Shown: positions 32,860 through 42,297 of the stretch, piece after piece | Position numbering within the stretch: the first letter of the stretch is position 1 | Layout: each line of letters opens with the position of its first letter | NCBI GenBank assembly: GCA_902761605.1 | Contig: CACWLC010000016.1 | Location: forward strand, 1-43,739 | Direction: 5' to 3' | DNA from: an uncultured Prevotellaceae bacterium | GTDB lineage: Bacteria > Bacteroidota > Bacteroidia > Bacteroidales > Bacteroidaceae | Length of the DNA: 43,739 nucleotides | Program-made: the position numbers and the translations under genes | The notes under the pieces: generated by a model | What the model was told of the DNA's origin: nothing | The model's input: the letters and a program-made list of their open reading frames with translations, nothing else | Databases searched by the model: none

Positions 32860-34112
32860 TTCTGCTGCTTAATCCATCCAGCAATGTCACTAAGGACTTC
32901 TGGTGATATGGTCTCTTCTATCTGGCCGTATTCATCAGGAAGTCCTGTATTGCAGTGTTGGAAGAGGTGGTTAAGTTCAGGATATTCTTTGATGAGGTGC
33001 TTCTTCGATGATGGCAGGAGTACCTTGAGCGCAGGGAGGCATAGAGATGAGATCACCTGACAATCACGATCTCCGTTGAGAGCAAAGACAGGACAACGAG
33101 TCTTGCGGATATTGTCAGAAGGGTCGTAATCGTTAAACCAGTCTAACCAAGGTATCTTAGCAGAGGTAGCGGTCTGACGATACTTCTCTACTGTCATATT
33201 AGCGGGCATGCCTGAAAGACTTAATAGTCGGTTGCTTTGTGCTGCCAGCAGAGTGTCGCCTTTTACTGTCGGTCCTGCCAGCGATACAATGAAATCTACT
33301 TTTTTCTGTCCTCCTAAAATAAAGGCGATAGTTCCTCCTTCGCTATGACCTAAGATGCCAACCTTGCTGAAAGCCTTCTTGCTGCGCAGGAATTCAATAC
33401 CGGCAGCTGCATCACGAGCAAAGTCCTCAGAGGTAGCGTTCTTCACATCACCTCCAGAAGATTTACCATTAGCACGATCGTCGTAGCGTAGTGTGGCTAT
33501 ACCATTGCGAGCCAGATAGTCGGCAATAACCAGGAATGGTTTGTGGTTCATCAGTTCCTCATCACGGTTCTGCTGGCCGCTACCTGAGACAAACAGCAGA
33601 ACCATAGGCTTTTTCTTAGTATTCTTGTCATATCCAACTGGCCAAGTGAGTGTTCCTGCCAACGTGGCGCCATCTGCCTCATTCTTAAATGTCACTTCCT
33701 CTGTCTCGTAAGGATAAGGGGCTTTAGGCTCTTGAGGGCGCTTTACCTCTGGCACGCCTTTCGTCAATACGAGAGGAATCTTCATTCCCATTTGCGAGAA
33801 AGTACCATCCAGTTTTCCGTCTTTCAACTTGGCACGATAGGTAGCACCAATAGATTCTACCTTGACGGCAACAGAGTCGTCTGACAGGTACTCTTTATAG
33901 GCAGAAATTCCTTTAGCACCCTGATCCGGACTATCTAATGATGCCTTTACATAACCATCAGCCTCTTCCAAATGAAGCACTAAAGTCAGCGACATGGCTC
34001 CCACTTTGAGTTTGCCTGACCACGAGCCCTCCAATGTGGTTGTCGAATTTACCTGAGCCTGACTTGTCATTACGGCAATAGCTGTCAGCAGCGTGATAAA
34101 TATCTTCTTCAT
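32856..34112 (-). CDS. Secreted alpha/beta hydrolase
   Basis: This is a 418-residue exported protein (signal MKKIFITLLTAIAVMTSQAQ). The N-terminal domain (~25-130, GSWSGKLKVGAMSLTLVLHL) resembles the DUF3887-type beta domain that often precedes such hydrolases. The hydrolase (~145-418) has the nucleophile elbow GILGHSEGG, the oxyanion region VSGSGQQNRDEE and ALNGDRDCQV with the acid residue; the late His is in LNHLFQHC. Substrate is unknown; it is probably an ester or peptide hydrolase. It is the last gene of the SPFH operon and its stop overlaps the stop of the convergent DUF4954 gene. Confidence 0.85.
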   Translation of the reverse strand: MKKIFITLLTAIAVMTSQAQVNSTTTLEGSWSGKLKVGAMSLTLVLHLEEADGYVKASLDSPDQGAKGISAYKEYLSDDSVAVKVESIGATYRAKLKDGKLDGTFSQMGMKIPLVLTKGVPEVKRPQEPKAPYPYETEEVTFKNEADGATLAGTLTWPVGYDKNTKKKPMVLLFVSGSGQQNRDEELMNHKPFLVIADYLARNGIATLRYDDRANGKSSGGDVKNATSEDFARDAAAGIEFLRSKKAFSKVGILGHSEGGTIAFILGGQKKVDFIVSLAGPTVKGDTLLAAQSNRLLSLSGMPANMTVEKYRQTATSAKIPWLDWFNDYDPSDNIRKTRCPVFALNGDRDCQVISSLCLPALKVLLPSSKKHLIKEYPELNHLFQHCNTGLPDEYGQIEETISPEVLSDIAGWIKQQN

Positions 34113-34117
34113 AATTG

Positions 34118-34396
34118 CTATCCCTTAAAGATGATAAACAGAATTGCCAGAACGATGAGAAGCCCCCATGTAATCAGATTATGTTTGTTCTCTGACTTGA
34201 ACTCCTTGAAATGGAACATTTTATAGATGACCAATGGAAACATCATAAACACGCCAACATACATCAGATAACGTAACGTATCACTTTCTTTGAATCCGTT
34301 CATGGTGTGATGCCAGGCTATACTGCCTATCAGATATAAGATAAACAGCAAACTACCTGTATAATTTAAATATGTAAGAAATTTCCTGAGTGTCAT
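34118..34396 (-). CDS. Small membrane protein, three TM segments
   Basis: This 92-residue protein has hydrophobic segments at ~12-28 (GSLLFILYLIGSIAW), ~44-60 (LMYVGVFMMFPLVIY) and ~74-90 (ITWGLLIVLAILFII). I do not recognise a named family. The start overlaps the stop of the RHH gene (ATGA at 34393-34396), and the hydrolase gene follows after 5 bases, so it belongs to the SPFH operon. A role together with the membrane-bound SPFH protein is plausible but inferred only from position. Confidence 0.75.
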   Translation of the reverse strand: MTLRKFLTYLNYTGSLLFILYLIGSIAWHHTMNGFKESDTLRYLMYVGVFMMFPLVIYKMFHFKEFKSENKHNLITWGLLIVLAILFIIFKG

Positions 34397-34584
34397 AACT
34401 CTTCTGGTTTGGGTTCTTGTTGTTTCTTTTTTGGCAGACGCTTGGCTTTGCGCAGGGCTTCAGTGATGATCCACTGAAGCTGGCCGTTGGTGCTGCGGAA
34501 CTCGTCCGCAGCCCAGGCCTCTATCGCGTCCATCGTCTCAGCGTCAACGCGCAGAATAAAATTCTTTGTTTCTTTCTTCGCCAT
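34393..34584 (-). CDS. Arc-like ribbon-helix-helix DNA-binding protein
   Basis: This 63-residue protein has a beta strand (KNFILRVD) followed by helices ETMDAIEAWAADEF and TNGQLQWIITEALRKA, as in Arc-type RHH repressors. A basic C-terminal tail (KRLPKKKQQEPKP) follows. Its gene starts 3 bases after the SPFH stop, and its own stop overlaps the next gene. It could autoregulate the operon. It is not paired with a recognisable toxin. Confidence 0.82.
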   Translation of the reverse strand: MAKKETKNFILRVDAETMDAIEAWAADEFRSTNGQLQWIITEALRKAKRLPKKKQQEPKPEEL

Positions 34585-34587
34585 GAA

Positions 34588-35553
34588 TTAATGGTTCAAT
34601 GTACCAGTATTTACTACGGGCTGGGCACTTTCGTCACCACAGAGCACCACGAGAAGATTCGAGACCATTGCAGCCTTCTTGTCATCGTCGAGTTCCACTA
34701 TCTCCTCGCTGGAGAGTTTGTCGAGAGCCATCTTAACCATTGATACAGCACCCTCTACTATCTTTTCACGGGCGGTGATGATAGCCGAAGCCTGTTGGCG
34801 ACGAAGCATTACTGCTGCTATCTCAGGAGCGTAAGCCAGATAATTGATACGAGCCTCTACCACCTCGATACCAGCCAGAGCCAGACGCTCGTCGAGTTTC
34901 TGCTCCAACTGCTCGTTCACTTCATCAGCATTCGAGCGCAGGGTGGGTTCTCCTGCCTTTGTGTCCTCATCGTCGTAGGCATACTGGCCTGCAACCTGAC
35001 GGAGAGCTGCATCGCTCTGAACACGTACAAAGTTCTCGAGAGCATTCATCAGTCCCTTGGTGTCGCTGCCAACAGCATTTGGACTTGCTGCCATCGTCTG
35101 AGAGTCTACCTCAAACAATGCCTTATAGGTATCCTTTAGCTTCCATACGAGCACGAGTCCGATCATCACGGGGTTACCCGTCTTATCATTCACCTTTATA
35201 GGCTCTGCATCGAGGTTACGTGCACGCAGCGATACCTTCTTAGTGCCATAGAATGGGTTGATCCAATAGAAGCCAGTCTCTGAGAATGTGCCTGAGTATT
35301 TGCCAAACCAAGTGGTGACACGTGCCTCATTAGGCTCAAGCTGCAATATTCCGCACCATAGAATAATGTCGACAATGATCAATAGCGAGCAACCACCAAG
35401 CAGCCATCCTCCCTGAGCTCCGTTGCTGGCGTCGAGCATGATGATGCTATATACGATTCCTACTATCGATAAAATCAGCACTGCGAGATTTACAAACAGC
35501 ATAAGAAAACCGTTGAGTACCGAACCTTTGAATGCAAACTCTTTATTCTCCAT
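34588..35553 (-). CDS. SPFH (band 7/stomatin-like) membrane protein
   Basis: This 321-residue protein has two N-terminal TM segments (~18-40 and ~50-68), then a SPFH/PHB domain at ~70-260 (LEPNEARVTTWFGKYSGTF, TGFYWINPFYGTKKVSLRARN, NYLAYAPEIAAVMLRRQQA). The C-terminal helical region carries EKIVEGAVSMVKMALDKL. Such proteins oligomerise in membrane microdomains, and the AVMLRRQQA segment is typical of Bacteroidetes members. It leads a four-gene operon, promoted from 35605-35634. Confidence 0.88.
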   Translation of the reverse strand: MENKEFAFKGSVLNGFLMLFVNLAVLILSIVGIVYSIIMLDASNGAQGGWLLGGCSLLIIVDIILWCGILQLEPNEARVTTWFGKYSGTFSETGFYWINPFYGTKKVSLRARNLDAEPIKVNDKTGNPVMIGLVLVWKLKDTYKALFEVDSQTMAASPNAVGSDTKGLMNALENFVRVQSDAALRQVAGQYAYDDEDTKAGEPTLRSNADEVNEQLEQKLDERLALAGIEVVEARINYLAYAPEIAAVMLRRQQASAIITAREKIVEGAVSMVKMALDKLSSEEIVELDDDKKAAMVSNLLVVLCGDESAQPVVNTGTLNH

Positions 35554-35604
35554 CTTTATAGACTTTTAATTGTTAATATTTAAACTGATATCAAAATGAT
35601 ATCG

Positions 35605-35634
35605 CAAAGATATGAACTTTTCCTCAAATGACAA
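35605..35634 (-). promoter_or_regulatory. SPFH operon promoter TTG-19-TATCTTTG
   Basis: Minus strand: -33 TTG (35632-35634), 19-base spacer, -7 TATCTTTG (35605-35612), 51 bases upstream of ATG 35553. It is divergent from the thioesterase promoter. Confidence 0.82.
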
Positions 35635-35689
35635 TGGATTCTGTCAATCTTTTAACAATTTTTATCCATCGGGCTTGGAAATTTATTCG

Positions 35690-35697
35690 TACCTTTG
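35690..35697 (+). promoter_or_regulatory. -7 box TACCTTTG of the thioesterase gene
   Basis: It lies 14 bases before ATG 35712, which excludes the earlier in-frame ATG at 35628. No proper -33 TTG. Confidence 0.6.
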
Positions 35698-35711
35698 TCG
35701 CCAAATGTAAA

Positions 35712-36134
35712 ATGACTATTATGACACTAAAGGATTTTTTATCTAAGAACGATCGCTTTGCGGCAAACAGCGGTTGTATATTAAAAGAGGTACGTGAGGG
35801 ATATGCCTGCGCAGAACTGGTTGTTACAGCTGAACACCTCAATGCCGGAGGAGTGTGTCAGGGTGGTGCCTATTTCACCTTGGCCGACATCGCGCTGGCT
35901 GCTGTGATGAATAGCCATGAGGGAACAACCTTCGGTATCGAGAACAATATCATGTTTCTGCATAGCGCCAAGGTGGGCGACGTGCTTATAGCTGAGGCTA
36001 CAGAGGTGTATAACCACCATAAGATCCCATACGTGGAGGTACGGATAACCAATCAGAACGGCGAACTGTGTAGCGTAGTAACAGGTCTTGCATATCGCAA
36101 AGATACCAAACTCCCAGTCGACGGACTGATGTGA
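35712..36134 (+). CDS. PaaI-like hotdog-fold thioesterase
   Basis: This 140-residue protein has the hotdog fold: an ALVVTAEHLNAGG-like strand (ELVVTAEHLNAGGVCQGGAYFTLAD) with the HxNxxG..hGG motif of PaaI thioesterases, then ALAAVMNSHEG and NIMFLHSAKVGDVL. It hydrolyses acyl-CoA thioesters, probably aromatic or medium acyl groups. The frame is open to 35628, but the promoter lies within that stretch. Both ATG 35712 and ATG 35721 (MTLKDFL) remain possible, and relatives favour the latter. Confidence 0.83.
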   Translation: MTIMTLKDFLSKNDRFAANSGCILKEVREGYACAELVVTAEHLNAGGVCQGGAYFTLADIALAAVMNSHEGTTFGIENNIMFLHSAKVGDVLIAEATEVYNHHKIPYVEVRITNQNGELCSVVTGLAYRKDTKLPVDGLM

Positions 36135-36166
36135 AATGAAAATAAATAATAATTTATTTGCATAAA

Positions 36167-36199
36167 TTGTGAGAATTCGGTTTTTTCTTACTATCTTTG
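36167..36199 (+). promoter_or_regulatory. Promoter TTG-22-TATCTTTG of the M16 gene
   Basis: -33 TTG at 36167-36169, -7 TATCTTTG at 36192-36199, 35 bases before ATG 36235. The spacer is 22, slightly long. Confidence 0.65.
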
Positions 36200-36234
36200 C
36201 AAAATATTGCAATAAAAACTTAAGTTAAATAGAC

Positions 36235-39135
36235 ATGAAGAAACTATTATTGTTTTTAGGTCTTGTGATGCTCGGGATGAACACACAGGCTAAAGAGTAC
36301 AAGTATGAGACTGTACCAGGTGACATGATGAAGACGAGGATCTACACCCTCGACAATGGTCTGAAGGTGTATCTCTCGGCTAATCCTGAGAAGCCACGTA
36401 TACAGACTTACATCGCAGTACGTACTGGTTCGAAGAATGATCCTGCAGAGACAACAGGTCTGGCTCACTATCTTGAGCACCTGATGTTTAAGGGTACTAA
36501 GCTGTTTGGCACGAATAACCCTGAGGCTGAGGCTCCTCTGCTCGACGAGATAGAGCAGCGTTATGAGAAATATCGTCTGATGACTGATCCTGAGCAGCGT
36601 AAGCAGGCTTATCACGAGATCGACTCTGTAAGTCAGTTGGCTGCGAAGTACTTCATCCCCAATGAGTATGACAAGCTGATGGCAGCCATCGGTGCTGAGG
36701 GTACTAACGCGTATACCTCTAACGATGTGACATGCTATACTGAGGATATCCCCTCTAACGAAATCGAGAACTGGGCAAAGATCCAGAGCGACAGATTCCA
36801 GAATATGGTTATTCGTGGTTTCCACACTGAGTTGGAGGCTGTGTACGAGGAGTATAACATCGGATTGACTTCCGACCAGCGTAAGCTCTTTGCCACCATC
36901 TCAAAGATGCTGTGGCCCAACCACCCCTACGGACTCCAGACCACCATCGGAACACAGGACCATCTGAAGAACCCTTCTATCACAAATATCAAGAATTATT
37001 TCAAGAAGTGGTACGTGCCCAATAATGTGGCTATCTGTATGGCTGGCGACTTGGATATGGACAAGACCATCGCCATCCTCGACAAGTATTTCTCTGGTTG
37101 GAAGCCAGCTGCTGATGTAAAGCAGCCTACGTTTGCACCACTGCCACCACTCACATCTCCTAAGGATACTACCGTTGTCGGACAGGAGGCAGAGACCCTC
37201 TGGATGGCTTGGCGCGCAAAGAAAGCCAACGAGTTGCAGGCTGATACCCTCGAACTGATGGAGGATGTGCTCAGCAACGGACGTGCAGGACTCTTCGACC
37301 TCGACCTCAACCAGACGATGAAGGTGCAGAGAGCCTCTGGAGGTTCTGAGCTGTTGCACGATCATGGAGCATTCTTCCTCATGGGTACCCCAAAACAGGG
37401 TCAGAGCCTTGAAGAGGTGAAGAACCTGATGCTTGAAGAGATTGGCAAACTCAAGAAGGGTGAATTCCCAGAGAACCTGTTGCCAAGTATCATCAACAAC
37501 AGGAAACGCAACTATTACCAGCGCCTGGAGAGTAATGATTCTCGTGCGGATATGTTTGTAGATGCATTCATCAACGAGGTTGACTGGAAGCAGGAAGTAG
37601 GTAAGATAGACCGTATCTCTAAGATCACAAAACAGGAGATTGTTGATTTCGCTAATAAGTTCTTTACCGATGCTTATGTGGTAGTTTATAAGAAACAGGG
37701 CATCGACTCTCTTCAGAAGAAGATCGACAAGCCTGCCATCACTCCTATTCAGGCTAACCGTGATCAGAAGAGTGCCTTCGTACAGGCTATCCAGGATGCA
37801 AAGGTGGAGCCTATCCAGCCTAAGTTCGTTGACTTCACTAAGGATCTTACTATTGCCAAGACCAAGAAGGGACTACCGGTTTATTATGTGAAGAACAATG
37901 AAAACGGTCTTTTCCAACTCCGTTTCCGTTATGAGTTCGGACAGAGTGCTGACAACCGCTATGATGTGGCCAGCCAGTATCTGAACTACCTCGGAACAGA
38001 TAAGATGACCGCTGCTGAAGTGAAGCAGAAATTCTATGAACTGGCATGCAGCTTCTTTGCTTCGGTTGGTAATAACGCGATCAATATCAGTCTGAGTGGT
38101 CTGAACGAGAATATGCAGCCTGCTCTGGCTCTGTTGGAAGAGGTGATGAGCAATGCTAAGGTGGATAAGGAAGCCTACGACGCTTTGGTTAAGAAGATCA
38201 TGAAGGGACGTGAGGATGCTAAGAAGAACCAGCGTACTAATTTCTCTGTGCTTGGTCAATATGGTATCTATGGTCCTCGTAACTCATATCGTGATATCAT
38301 CAGTGAGCAGCAGCTGAAGGCGACTGATCCTCAGGTGTTTGTTAATCTCGTGAAGAATATCTGCAATTATGAGCATAGTGTGAACTACTATGGTCCGCTG
38401 GCATTGAAGGATCTGACGTCAATCATCGACAAGACCCATAAGACTGCCAAGAAACTCCAGGCAGTGCCAAAGAACAACTACTACGTTAAGCAGGAGGCGA
38501 TTAAGAATGAGGTGTGGATTGCTCCTTACGATGCCAAGAACATCTATATGCTTGCATACCATAACGAGAGTCGCGACTGGCATATCGACGAGGCAGCTGT
38601 TCAGGCAGTGTTCAACGAGTATTTCGGAGGTGGCATGAATGGTATCGTGTTCCAGGAGATGCGTGAGGCTCGTGGTCTGGCTTATAGTGCTTCTGCTTAT
38701 TATAGTGATGCAAACAGGAAGGGTGAAAAGGAGAGCTTCTTTACACAAATCATCACTCAGAACGACAAGATGATGGACTGTGTTAATCACTTCAAGAAGA
38801 TTACCGACGAGATGCCTGCCAGCGAGACGGCATTTAATATCGCCAAGGAAGGACTAACCAAACAACTCGCCAGTGAGCGTACCACAAAGATGGGAATCAT
38901 CAGTAAGTGGCACTCGATGAAGGAGCTTGGTCTTGACTACGATCTCAACCAGAAGATTTATAATGACCTGGAGAAGGTAACACTTCAGGATATGGTTAAC
39001 TTCGAGAAGGCCAATATGGCCAACAAACCTCTCCGCTATCTTATCCTCGGCGATGAGAAGGAGCTCGATATGGAGTCTCTCGGCAAGATCGGCCCTATCA
39101 GGCGCTTGACAACAGAGGAGATCTTCGGTTACTAA
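36235..39135 (+). CDS. M16 family zinc metallopeptidase (pitrilysin-type, fused double)
   Basis: This is a 966-residue exported peptidase (signal MKKLLLFLGLVMLGMNTQA). The inverted zinc motif HYLEH (His78, Glu81, His82) is in AHYLEHLMFKG, with a further Glu ligand in ELEAVYEEYN (~201-206). The C-terminal half repeats the fold without the zinc motif (MNGIVFQEMREARGLAYSASAYYSDA), as in full-length M16 clamshells. It would degrade short or unfolded peptides in the periplasm. It is followed by an unusual 10-base repeat and then fumarase. Confidence 0.93.
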   Translation: MKKLLLFLGLVMLGMNTQAKEYKYETVPGDMMKTRIYTLDNGLKVYLSANPEKPRIQTYIAVRTGSKNDPAETTGLAHYLEHLMFKGTKLFGTNNPEAEAPLLDEIEQRYEKYRLMTDPEQRKQAYHEIDSVSQLAAKYFIPNEYDKLMAAIGAEGTNAYTSNDVTCYTEDIPSNEIENWAKIQSDRFQNMVIRGFHTELEAVYEEYNIGLTSDQRKLFATISKMLWPNHPYGLQTTIGTQDHLKNPSITNIKNYFKKWYVPNNVAICMAGDLDMDKTIAILDKYFSGWKPAADVKQPTFAPLPPLTSPKDTTVVGQEAETLWMAWRAKKANELQADTLELMEDVLSNGRAGLFDLDLNQTMKVQRASGGSELLHDHGAFFLMGTPKQGQSLEEVKNLMLEEIGKLKKGEFPENLLPSIINNRKRNYYQRLESNDSRADMFVDAFINEVDWKQEVGKIDRISKITKQEIVDFANKFFTDAYVVVYKKQGIDSLQKKIDKPAITPIQANRDQKSAFVQAIQDAKVEPIQPKFVDFTKDLTIAKTKKGLPVYYVKNNENGLFQLRFRYEFGQSADNRYDVASQYLNYLGTDKMTAAEVKQKFYELACSFFASVGNNAINISLSGLNENMQPALALLEEVMSNAKVDKEAYDALVKKIMKGREDAKKNQRTNFSVLGQYGIYGPRNSYRDIISEQQLKATDPQVFVNLVKNICNYEHSVNYYGPLALKDLTSIIDKTHKTAKKLQAVPKNNYYVKQEAIKNEVWIAPYDAKNIYMLAYHNESRDWHIDEAAVQAVFNEYFGGGMNGIVFQEMREARGLAYSASAYYSDANRKGEKESFFTQIITQNDKMMDCVNHFKKITDEMPASETAFNIAKEGLTKQLASERTTKMGIISKWHSMKELGLDYDLNQKIYNDLEKVTLQDMVNFEKANMANKPLRYLILGDEKELDMESLGKIGPIRRLTTEEIFGY

Positions 39136-39173
39136 GATCTCTTAAGATCTCCTAGATCGTCCTAGGATTGCCT
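39134..39173. repeat. Degenerate 10-bp tandem repeat, four units
   Basis: Units AAGATCTCTT, AAGATCTCCT, AGATCGTCCT and AGGATTGCCT run head to tail, starting at the M16 stop codon (TAA 39133-39135). They contain GATC palindromes. Confidence 0.72.
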
Positions 39174-39202
39174 ATAATTATCATAATTAAATAAATATTT
39201 TT

Positions 39203-40852
39203 ATGGCTAAAAACGTAGAATTCAAGTATGCCCCGATGTTTCAGGTGGGCGAGGACAAGACGGAGTACCGCTTGTTGAGTAAGGAAGGCGTAAGTACCGC
39301 CGAGTTTGAAGGAAAAACGATCGTGAAGGTCTCTAAGGAGGCTCTGACCCTTTTGGCCCAGCAGGCTTTCCACGATGTGGAGTTTATGCTGCGTCGCGAG
39401 CACAATGAGCAGGTGGCCAAGATCCTCACCGATCCTGAGGCCTCTGAGAACGATAAGTATGTGGCCCTGCAGTTCCTGCGCAATGCCGAGGTGGCCTGCA
39501 AGGGTATCCTGCCTTTCTGTCAGGACACAGGTACCGCTATCATCCACGGTGAGAAGGGTCAGCAGATATGGACAGGTTTCGAGGATGAAGAGGCTCTGAG
39601 CCTGGGTGTGTTCAACACCTTCACTCAGGATAACCTGCGCTACTCTCAGAACGCTCCATTGAACATGTACGACGAGGTGAATACCCGTTGCAACCTGCCT
39701 GCTCAGATTGATATCGAGGCTACCGAGGGTGCTGAGTATAAGTTCGTGATGGTTGCCAAGGGTGGTGGTTCTGCCAACAAGACCTACTTCTACCCAATGA
39801 CCAAGGCTACCATCCAGAACGAGGGTACACTCATCCCATTCCTCGTGGAGAAGATGAAGAGTCTGGGTACAGCTGCATGTCCTCCATACCACATCGCATT
39901 CGTTATTGGTGGTACGTCAGCCGAGAAGAACCTGCTCACAGTGAAGCTCGCTTCAATCAAGTTCTATGATGGTCTGCCCACAACAGGCGATGAGACAGGT
40001 CGTGCCTTCCGCGATGTAGACCTGGAGCAGAAGCTCATCAAGGAGGCTCAGAAGATTGGTCTCGGAGCTCAGTTCGGAGGAAAATATCTGGCTCACGATA
40101 TCCGCGTCATCCGTCTGCCTCGTCATGGTGCTTCTTGTCCTATCGGTATGGGCGTTAGCTGCTCTGCTGACAGAAACATCAAGGCTAAGATCAATGCCGA
40201 TGGTATCTGGTTGGAGAAGATGGACAGCAACCCAACAGAGCTGATTCCTGAGGAGCTCCGCAAGCCAGGTGAGGGCGGCAAGGGTATCGAGATTGACCTC
40301 AACGAGGGTATCGATGCTGTTCGTGCTGAGCTCTCTAAGTATCCTGTAAGCACACGTGTCAACCTGAAGGGTACCATCATCGTGGCTCGCGATATCGCTC
40401 ACGCAAAGCTCAAGGCTCGTCTCGATGCTGGCGAGGGTATGCCCGACTACTTCAAGAAGTATCCTGTGCTCTATGCAGGACCTGCTAAGACCCCAGAGGG
40501 CTATCCTTGCGGATCTATGGGCCCAACCACCGCTAACCGTATGGACCCATACGTAGATGAGTTCCAGGCTAATGGTGCATCGCTCGTGATGATTGCCAAG
40601 GGTAACCGCTCAGATGTTGTCACCGAGGCTTGTAAGAAGCATGGTGGCTTCTATCTCGGCACTATCGGTGGTGTAGCTGCAGTACTCTCACAGAGTAGCA
40701 TCAAGAGCATCGAGTGCGTGGAGTATCCCGAGCTGGGCATGGAGGCTGTATGGAAGATTGAGGTCGAGGACTTCCCCGCATTCATCCTCGTTGATGACAA
40801 GGGTAATGATTTCTTCAAGACCCTGAAACCATGGAAGCCTTGCGCTCAATAA
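39203..40852 (+). CDS. Class I fumarate hydratase
   Basis: This is a 549-residue iron-sulfur fumarase. The N-terminal half has [18 protein letters not shown] (cluster Cys), [18 protein letters not shown] (Cys) and [15 protein letters not shown] (Cys). The C-terminal beta subunit-like half has [20 protein letters not shown]. It interconverts fumarate and malate; in anaerobic Bacteroidales it supports the reductive branch to succinate. Both halves are fused, unlike archaeal split forms. The next gene starts within its last codons. Confidence 0.95.
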   Translation: MAKNVEFKYAPMFQVGEDKTEYRLLSKEGVSTAEFEGKTIVKVSKEALTLLAQQAFHDVEFMLRREHNEQVAKILTDPEASENDKYVALQFLRNAEVACKGILPFCQDTGTAIIHGEKGQQIWTGFEDEEALSLGVFNTFTQDNLRYSQNAPLNMYDEVNTRCNLPAQIDIEATEGAEYKFVMVAKGGGSANKTYFYPMTKATIQNEGTLIPFLVEKMKSLGTAACPPYHIAFVIGGTSAEKNLLTVKLASIKFYDGLPTTGDETGRAFRDVDLEQKLIKEAQKIGLGAQFGGKYLAHDIRVIRLPRHGASCPIGMGVSCSADRNIKAKINADGIWLEKMDSNPTELIPEELRKPGEGGKGIEIDLNEGIDAVRAELSKYPVSTRVNLKGTIIVARDIAHAKLKARLDAGEGMPDYFKKYPVLYAGPAKTPEGYPCGSMGPTTANRMDPYVDEFQANGASLVMIAKGNRSDVVTEACKKHGGFYLGTIGGVAAVLSQSSIKSIECVEYPELGMEAVWKIEVEDFPAFILVDDKGNDFFKTLKPWKPCAQ

Positions 40853-42297
40853 TCGGATTATTACTGTTGAGTCTCTGTCTGAATGCTTTTGCAGTCAGGC
40901 AGAGAACTCATCGTCATCGTATGTCGGATGGAAGTGTGCTCACTTTCAAGACCAGAGCATCTAATATCAAGAAAGCATCTTTATATCCTTATAAGAATTG
41001 GGATCCGAAAAAGAAATATAAAGTACCCGTGCTACTGATGTCGTTTTCTGACTGTGATTTCAAGGCAGAACATGATCTGCAATTCTATAAGGATCTATTT
41101 AATACGAAAGGGTTTAATAAGCGAAATGGTGCTGGTTGTGTCGCCGATTATTTCCGCGATCAGTCGCGAGGTAAGTTTAATGTGGAGTTCGATGTCGTAG
41201 GACCTTTCAAACTTTCCTCAAAGCAGAAAAAATCCGGTAGTGGCTATAATTTTGGTGATAGTCAGATAATACAAGCCGTAAGCCAGGCTGATGCCCAGCT
41301 CAATTTTTCCGACTACGACTGGGATAATGACGGCAAGGCTGAGGCTGTAATCGTTGTATTTGCCGGATATGGGGCTAATGAGGACACGACATTAGTAAAA
41401 GGTTGTATATGGCCCAATACTGATTATTATTATGGCTCAAAGGTAGATGGAGTTGAAATAGCGCAGTATTCTGCCTCCGCAGAGATATGGTCTAATGATG
41501 CTTCATGCGGAATAGGAACGATATGTCATGAGTTCTCGCATGTGTTAGGCCTGCCCGACCTCTATCCAACATCAGGCAAAGAGTTCTCTGTTGTTGATGA
41601 GTGGGACCTTATGGATGGAGGCAACTATACTGATGATGGCTGGTGCCCGCCAAACTACTCTACCCTTGAGAAAGAATTACTCGGATGGCAGAGTCCCGAG
41701 CCTCTGAAGCAGTCTTGTGATATCACGGAAATGCCTTCGTTCGACAGTTCCGGCAAGGCATATAAAATCGTCAACGAATCCAATCCCTCAGAGTATTATC
41801 TCATTGAGAATCGCCAGTGGGAGGGTTGGGACTTTATGTTGCCCAATCACGGAATGCTTATCACCTATGTGGATTATGATGAGTCGTCCTGGACATATAA
41901 TTCTGTCAATACCTCTCCTTCGCATCACAGATATGAGTATCTTCATGCCGACGGACACGACTATAATTTCTTCCATCATCTATATCGCAAACCTGGTCAA
42001 TACGGAGAAGACGGGAGGAGCATGATACTGAAGAACACCGTCTATCCTTATACCGATGCCGAAGGTGTGACAAGCACCATCCCCAAACTTTTCGGCAATA
42101 CGATATCTGAACTCAGTGAGCACGATGGCCTCCTGACGTTTAGGTTCACCGATGCCGCATCGGGTGTATCCTCCCTAAACACAGATGCCTATCCTGTGGA
42201 GTATTACGACCTTCAGGGACGTAAGATCAACGAGCCGGGTAGGGGTATCTATGTTGTGAGATACAGCAACGGCACCACAAAAAAGATTATGCGATGA
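40831..42297 (+). CDS. M6 family secreted metalloprotease 1
   Basis: This is a 488-residue exported protein (signal to ~22). Zinc motif [13 protein letters not shown] (His233, Glu234, His237, Asp243) lies in an immune-inhibitor-A/M6 domain (~60-330), with [11 protein letters not shown], typical of the calcium site. A beta domain (~350-440) and a C-terminal tail [23 protein letters not shown], of the sorting-tail type, follow. Its start overlaps fumarase by 22 bases, so expression by read-through from that gene is likely. A second M6 gene follows in overlap. Confidence 0.9.
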   Translation: MEALRSIIGLLLLSLCLNAFAVRQRTHRHRMSDGSVLTFKTRASNIKKASLYPYKNWDPKKKYKVPVLLMSFSDCDFKAEHDLQFYKDLFNTKGFNKRNGAGCVADYFRDQSRGKFNVEFDVVGPFKLSSKQKKSGSGYNFGDSQIIQAVSQADAQLNFSDYDWDNDGKAEAVIVVFAGYGANEDTTLVKGCIWPNTDYYYGSKVDGVEIAQYSASAEIWSNDASCGIGTICHEFSHVLGLPDLYPTSGKEFSVVDEWDLMDGGNYTDDGWCPPNYSTLEKELLGWQSPEPLKQSCDITEMPSFDSSGKAYKIVNESNPSEYYLIENRQWEGWDFMLPNHGMLITYVDYDESSWTYNSVNTSPSHHRYEYLHADGHDYNFFHHLYRKPGQYGEDGRSMILKNTVYPYTDAEGVTSTIPKLFGNTISELSEHDGLLTFRFTDAASGVSSLNTDAYPVEYYDLQGRKINEPGRGIYVVRYSNGTTKKIMR

